This document shows, one piece after another, positions 60,180-64,000 of a stretch of DNA of 64,000 nt. This DNA is from Lutimonas halocynthiae (GTDB lineage Bacteria; Bacteroidota; Bacteroidia; Flavobacteriales; Flavobacteriaceae), in the NCBI RefSeq assembly GCF_030409835.1, contig NZ_JAUFQO010000002.1:186001-250000 (forward strand). The letters are read 5' to 3'. Each line of letters begins with the position of its first letter. Position 1 is the stretch's first letter. A program made the translations under genes and the position numbers. Under the pieces are notes generated by a model, which was given only the letters and a program-made list of their open reading frames with translations, made no database searches and was not told the DNA's origin.

Positions 60180-61889
60180 TTATTTTTTGGTCTTGATCAC
60201 CACAACGCCATCCTTAGCTTTTTCACCATATTTTTCAACAGCCATTTCACCTTTGTACACATTGATTGTTTCAATGGTCTTAGGGTCGATATCTTCTAAG
60301 CTCCCGTTTTCCATTTCTTTTCCATCCACAATCATAAGTGGCTGCTCTCCGTCATCACTGATAAACATCATTTTGTTTTCACTCTTATGAACATCTCCGG
60401 ATGTCTCCACTATAATGTCTACATCTTCACTGTCCTTGTGAATCTTTTTGACAATAACCGTTTTTTCTCCATCTTGCATTTCGTCAACTTCAATGATTTG
60501 AACCGTTCTTACTTTGGTGGAATCACCAGATTCAGAAACCCAAACATTCTTAGAATGAGGTCCGTGTATTTCCTCCGTTACTTTTTGGCCATTTACAATT
60601 TTGACATGTGTTTCGTCACCATTGTTAGATACCCAAACATAATTCCCATCAGATTTTTTTGAACCATTAGCGCTCTTTACAACAAAAACATTCTCTTCAC
60701 CATCTTTATGCGCGGATTTAACAAACACATTGTGTTCTTCCATCCCTTCCAGATTTCCTACAGCTAAGGCACCTTTATCATCAAACTTGATGCTAATTGG
60801 TTTGATAGGAGCAGAGCCCATTTGCTCGAGTTGGGTTTTGTTATTTTGCTTGTTTGATACTGATATTTGAATAGCAACGATTTCTTTGTTGTCATTGTAT
60901 TTCAGTTTCTTGTAACCAAGGGTGATTCCCTTTTTTAGTAGATTAGATTTTAAGGCCTCAAGATCGCTTTTTTGGAAATCTTTAGTGATAACCTCTACTT
61001 CTAGTTCTGTACGCCATTCAACTTTTTCTTCTGTTTTTTGTTGGGCAATCACTTTGGTGTTAAAAGTAAATACAAAAGCGATGAGTACAGGTATGATAAA
61101 AATAAACTTAAAGTACATCATGTTGTTGGATTTGTCTTTGTGTAACATTTTGATTCTTTTTTTAATTAATGAGTTATAAAAATTACTTGTTAATGCGAGT
61201 GAATAGTTCGGAGTAACCGTCTTCAGTAATAAATACTGGTAAGACTCCTTGTTATTGTGAATACTATGCGCTTTCTCGTCTGCTATAAATTCCAGGTTTT
61301 TCTGAACTTCTTTGTGATACATCCAGGAAAGCGGATTGACCCAGTTAAAAATGATGAGTAATTGCCCTAACAGGATGTCAAAGCTGTGAAATTGAGAAGC
61401 GTGAACTTTTTCATGCGCTATGATCTGATCTAGTTCAGCATCACTAAATCCATCTTTGGGATAAATAATATAGTTAAAGAATGAAAAAGGGCTGGTAGAT
61501 GCATCGGCTTCTATAAACACGTAACCATTGCGTTTCGTTTTTTGATATTTTAAGATAAAACGTAACAATGAACCTAGCTGCAATAAAAATCTAATTCCAA
61601 AAAATAAGACGCCCAATGCGTAAACACCTAAAATTAATGTTTCTAAGTCTAAACCTGGTGAATTTTCAACAGCAGCAACTTCAACGCTTGAAGCAGTCAT
61701 TTGACTGACCCAAACATTTTCTAAATAAACATATTCCGGTATTATTATTAAAGGGAGTATAAGTGCTGTAATGATGCCTATCAGGAAATATCCTCGAATC
61801 ATATTAAAGAAGGTTTCCTTTTCAAGAAATAACTTGTAAAAAATAAAGAACAAGCCGAGAATAGCTGAGAACTTGATAAAATATTCCAT
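60180..61889 (-). CDS. BlaR1-type M56 metallopeptidase sensor
   Basis: A 569-residue membrane protein. Four N-terminal helices surround a cytoplasmic zinc peptidase domain with HEKVH (HExxH, about residue 157) in DQIIAHEKVHASQFHSFDILL, and ILIFNWVNPLSWMYHKEVQKNLEFIADE supplies the third ligand. A further helix (YFKFIFIIPVLIAFVFTFNTKV, about 262-283) leads to a periplasmic region instead of a penicillin-binding domain. Its end is PKTIETINVYKGEMAVEKYGEKAKDGVVVIKTKK, which resembles the plug motif of SusC/TonB-dependent receptors. It probably cleaves the BlaI repressor on a signal, encoded just upstream. Confidence 0.88.
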   Translation of the reverse strand: MEYFIKFSAILGLFFIFYKLFLEKETFFNMIRGYFLIGIITALILPLIIIPEYVYLENVWVSQMTASSVEVAAVENSPGLDLETLILGVYALGVLFFGIRFLLQLGSLLRFILKYQKTKRNGYVFIEADASTSPFSFFNYIIYPKDGFSDAELDQIIAHEKVHASQFHSFDILLGQLLIIFNWVNPLSWMYHKEVQKNLEFIADEKAHSIHNNKESYQYLLLKTVTPNYSLALTSNFYNSLIKKRIKMLHKDKSNNMMYFKFIFIIPVLIAFVFTFNTKVIAQQKTEEKVEWRTELEVEVITKDFQKSDLEALKSNLLKKGITLGYKKLKYNDNKEIVAIQISVSNKQNNKTQLEQMGSAPIKPISIKFDDKGALAVGNLEGMEEHNVFVKSAHKDGEENVFVVKSANGSKKSDGNYVWVSNNGDETHVKIVNGQKVTEEIHGPHSKNVWVSESGDSTKVRTVQIIEVDEMQDGEKTVIVKKIHKDSEDVDIIVETSGDVHKSENKMMFISDDGEQPLMIVDGKEMENGSLEDIDPKTIETINVYKGEMAVEKYGEKAKDGVVVIKTKK

Positions 61890-61893
61890 ATTC

Positions 61894-62265
61894 TTATGAT
61901 TGCTTTTTTTGATTTTTTTCTATGATAGAGATAATCTCCTTCAATTCACTTACACTGATCTTATCTTCTTTGGCAAAGAAAGACACTACATTTTTATAAG
62001 AATCCTCAAAATAATGCTGTATCGTTTTATGCATAAAGGTCTTTTTATATTCCTCCTTGCTTACAACGGGGTAGTATTGGTGGGTCTTACCAAAGGCATT
62101 ATGACTTATAAAACCTTTCTCTTCCATATTTCTAATAACCGTTGAGATGGTGTTATAATGAGGTTTAGGTTCAGGCAGCTCGGCAACTACTTCCTTTACA
62201 AAAGCTTGTTTAAGTTTCCATAAAACCCTCATGATCTCTTCTTCTTTGTTGGTAAGTTTCTCCAT
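61894..62265 (-). CDS. blaI: BlaI/MecI/CopY-family repressor
   Basis: A 123-residue winged-helix repressor: LTNKEEEIMRVLWKLKQAFVKEVVAELPEPKPHYNTISTVIRNMEEKGFISHNAFGKTHQYYPVVSKEEY (residues about 4-74), followed by a dimerisation region (FFAKEDKISVSELKEIISIIEKNQ). It forms a four-bp-spaced operon with the BlaR1-type peptidase, which is expected to cleave it. A TAGTT/AACTA dyad upstream of its -7 box is a likely autoregulatory site. Target genes beyond this operon are unknown; beta-lactam resistance is not implied. Confidence 0.9.
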   Translation of the reverse strand: MEKLTNKEEEIMRVLWKLKQAFVKEVVAELPEPKPHYNTISTVIRNMEEKGFISHNAFGKTHQYYPVVSKEEYKKTFMHKTIQHYFEDSYKNVVSFFAKEDKISVSELKEIISIIEKNQKKQS

Positions 62266-62284
62266 ATAAAAAATATTGATGTGT

Positions 62285-62292
62285 CAAATATA
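62285..62292 (-). promoter_or_regulatory. -7 promoter box TATATTTG of blaI
   Basis: Full TAnnTTTG match on the - strand, 20 bases upstream of the blaI start. Confidence 0.55.
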
Positions 62293-62303
62293 AACTAATA
62301 TTA

Positions 62304-62317
62304 TAGTTGTATAACTA
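62304..62317. promoter_or_regulatory. BlaI operator candidate TAGTT-GTAT-AACTA
   Basis: Perfect five-base arms, 12 bases upstream of the -7 box, containing the GTA/TAC words typical of BlaI/MecI sites. A further TAGTTAT half-site lies at 62324-62330. Confidence 0.55.
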
Positions 62318-62500
62318 AAAAAATAGTTATTTAACAAAAAATTAATAAAGTCTTGTAAGTACCTTCTGGCAGGGCGATGTGATGATAATGATGTTTGAAT
62401 GCTCCTTGCCTGGTTAAGTGTGAAATAAAGTAGTATTCATACGCTTACTTTTTTACTACTCTCAAATCTATGACCTATATTAGCGAAAATTTTGTTCTGA

Positions 62501-63433
62501 ATGAATTATCTATTCATACTTGCTGGATTCACCCTTTTAATTATGGGTGGTAACTGGCTGTTAAAGGCAGCTGTTTCTTTGTCTCTTAGATTGAAAATTC
62601 CAAAAATAGTCATCGGTATGACAGTGGTTTCTTTTGCCACATCAATGCCAGAGTTGATCGTTAGCTTGAAAGCAGCTATGCATGGGCATGCAGACATAGC
62701 GCTAGGTAATGTCATTGGTTCAAATATTGCTAATTTAGGTTTTGTCTTAGCCATCGTTATTATGGTTAGTACGATTAAAGTAGAAAAAAGTTTTTATATA
62801 ACAGATTGGCCAGTAATGATGTTGTCATCTGTATTGCTATATGTATTTCTGGCTTTTGACGGACAAATACAAAGGTGGGAAGGCTTTGTTATGTTCATAA
62901 CACTAGTTCTCATTCTGATCTATTTATTCAAATATCAAAAAGTAGCAGTTATTGACGAAATGCCAGAGGACGATGTTGAATACCCTCTTTATAAATCGCT
63001 GTTTTTTTTAGTATTAGGAGGCGTTGGACTATGGGCAGGGTCTGGACTACTTATTAAAGGATCCGTAAACCTGGCTACTGAATTTGGTGTGAGCGAAAGG
63101 ATTATTGGGATAACCATCATTTCTATCGGGACAAGTATTCCTGAACTGGCAGCATCTTTAGTAGCGATTATGCGAAAGGAAAAGGCCATTTCTTTGGGAA
63201 ACCTATTAGGGTCAAATATGTTTAATATTTTAGCGGTTCTTGGCATTACTTCTATGGTTACGCCGATTTCAGCCAACGATCAAGGCTTGATAGATTTTGA
63301 TCTCATTTGGATGCTTGTACTGTCTCTAAGTATCTTTCCCCTGGTCTTTACACCTGGAAGGATGAGATTATCCTGGGGAGAAGGATTAATTCTCTTGGGT
63401 TCATATGTTATATTTATCAGTATGGTGGTCTAA
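62501..63433 (+). CDS. Calcium/sodium antiporter (YrbG family)
   Basis: A 310-residue inner-membrane cation exchanger with ten helices in two inverted Na_Ca_ex repeats. The alpha-repeats are visible: VSFATSMPELIVSLKAAMHGHADIALGNVIGSNIANLG (about residues 43-80) and ISIGTSIPELAASLVAIMRKEKAISLGNLLGSNMFNILAVLG (about 206-247), with the ion-binding Glu in MPEL and IPEL. A short acidic cytoplasmic loop (DEMPEDDVEYP, about 150) separates them. It stands alone between blaI and glnA and has its own terminator. Confidence 0.93.
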   Translation: MNYLFILAGFTLLIMGGNWLLKAAVSLSLRLKIPKIVIGMTVVSFATSMPELIVSLKAAMHGHADIALGNVIGSNIANLGFVLAIVIMVSTIKVEKSFYITDWPVMMLSSVLLYVFLAFDGQIQRWEGFVMFITLVLILIYLFKYQKVAVIDEMPEDDVEYPLYKSLFFLVLGGVGLWAGSGLLIKGSVNLATEFGVSERIIGITIISIGTSIPELAASLVAIMRKEKAISLGNLLGSNMFNILAVLGITSMVTPISANDQGLIDFDLIWMLVLSLSIFPLVFTPGRMRLSWGEGLILLGSYVIFISMVV

Positions 63434-63434
63434 A

Positions 63435-63472
63435 AAAAAATGCCCTCTTAAAAAGAAGGCATTTCATATAAA
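63435..63472. terminator. Terminator between antiporter and glnA
   Basis: AAATGCC/GGCATTT outer stem with inner TCTT/AAGA pairing, A- and T-rich flanks; lies between two convergent genes and can serve both. Confidence 0.85.
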
Positions 63473-63490
63473 TCAATAAATTTTTATCAA

Positions 63491-64000
63491 TTATAATTTA
63501 GCAGATTTAACCGTTTGGATAATTCTACCGGCAATCTTATAAGGATCACCATTTGAAGCTGGTCTACGGTCTTCTAACCAACCTTTCCAACCGTTCTCAA
63601 CAGTAATAATAGGAATACGAATTGAAGCTCCTCTATCAGATACACCATAACTGAAGTCAGAAACATGAGCTGTTTCGTGCAATCCAGTTAATCTTTCATC
63701 ATTAAATGCTCCATATACGCCAATGTGCTCAGAAGTTACAGGCCTGAAAGCTTCACAAATTTTCTCATAAATTTCTTTAGAACCACATGTTCTTAAAGTA
63801 GTGTTAGAGAAGTTTGCATGCATACCAGAACCGTTCCAGTCACCTTTTACTGGTTTAGGGTGCAATTCAATATAGTAACCGTAACTTTCAGTTAGTCTGT
63901 TTAATAAGTAACGCGCAATCCAGATCTCATCTCCGGCTTTTTTAGCTCCTTGTGCAAAAAGTTGAAATTCCCATTGTCCAGGTGCAACTTCTTGATTGAT
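63491..64000 (-). CDS. glnA: Glutamine synthetase, C-terminal part
   Basis: Forms glutamine from glutamate, ammonia and ATP. The frame stays open to the right edge of the window, so only the last 169 residues are seen; the N-terminal beta-grasp domain and start are outside. Visible: INQEVAPGQWEFQLFAQGAKKAGDEIWIARYLLNRL (ammonium/glutamate site region), LHPKPVKGDWNGSGMHANFS (the ATP-binding GSGMH), FNDERLTGLHETAHVSDFSYGVSDRGASIRIP with the catalytic arginines, and EDRRPASNGDPYKI. The wording is that of the short GSII (eukaryotic-like) type. Confidence 0.93.
   Translation of the reverse strand: MNQEVAPGQWEFQLFAQGAKKAGDEIWIARYLLNRLTESYGYYIELHPKPVKGDWNGSGMHANFSNTTLRTCGSKEIYEKICEAFRPVTSEHIGVYGAFNDERLTGLHETAHVSDFSYGVSDRGASIRIPIITVENGWKGWLEDRRPASNGDPYKIAGRIIQTVKSAKL

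Noticed and set aside
61894-62265. Beta-lactam resistance locus
   Set aside because: A BlaI/BlaR1-like pair alone is common in Bacteroidota; there is no beta-lactamase gene nearby and the sensor lacks a penicillin-binding domain.

Overview
The window looks like a Bacteroidota chromosome, most likely a marine member of the Flavobacteriia. The support is: low GC, weak Shine-Dalgarno sites, several TAnnTTTG -7 promoter boxes, a Por-type (T9SS) sorting domain, DUF6090 and DUF5916 proteins, a beta-barrel plus lipoprotein gene pair, TRAP-based uronate use and many SPII lipoproteins. No ribosomal RNA, CRISPR array, integrase or complete insertion sequence was seen.

Region 1 (1-18.1 kb, + strand) is a Wzx/Wzy-type exopolysaccharide locus. 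It makes GDP-fucose (gmd, fcl) and probably GDP-mannuronate (algD-like). It also carries a flippase, a polymerase, four family-4 glycosyltransferases, three hexapeptide acyltransferases plus one decayed acyltransferase, an alpha/alpha-toroid protein, a WcaJ-type initiating phosphotransferase and a Wzc-type tyrosine autokinase. The middle (about 2.0-11.6 kb) is visibly more AT-rich than the two ends, as expected for an exchangeable serotype block.

Region 2 (18.1-24.6 kb) holds a PepSY-type membrane protein overlapping a DUF5916 outer-membrane protein, a 43-residue membrane protein with its own promoter, an S37-type secreted peptidase and an alpha/beta hydrolase.

Region 3 (24.6-36.2 kb) is a nine-gene uronate operon on the - strand. 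It contains fructuronate reductase (SDR), mannonate dehydratase, uronate isomerase, a complete TRAP transporter, a double DUF1080 lipoprotein and two Tat-signal Gfo/Idh oxidoreductases. A divergent LacI-family regulator faces it, and an 18-bp near-perfect dyad lies just upstream of a consensus -7 box.

Region 4 (36.4-55.5 kb) is an accessory region of short, mostly unknown genes: lipoproteins, small membrane peptides, DUF6090 proteins, a C39-like peptidase, DUF418, and an 1148-residue esterase/TSP3/T9SS protein. Almost every gap carries a copy, whole or in part, of one degenerate repeat module. In the + direction the module encodes remnants of a small helix-turn-helix-like peptide, often abuts a terminator, and at several copies is joined to a 16-bp TACC-N8-GGTA dyad in front of a lipoprotein gene. 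One gap holds a fragment of an NAD kinase of the type seen in Alphaproteobacteria, cut off exactly at a repeat. Two lipoprotein genes and their flanks are duplicated. This repeat-built, cassette-like array is the most unusual feature of the window.

Region 5 (55.8-64 kb) has a beta-barrel protein plus TIG/kelch lipoprotein pair, a tRNA-Arg(ACG) whose 3' end is repeated 115 bp away, and then core genes: DUF2007, a 50-residue protein, a BlaR1/BlaI pair, a Na/Ca antiporter and the C-terminal half of a glutamine synthetase. The tRNA may mark one edge of the accessory region.
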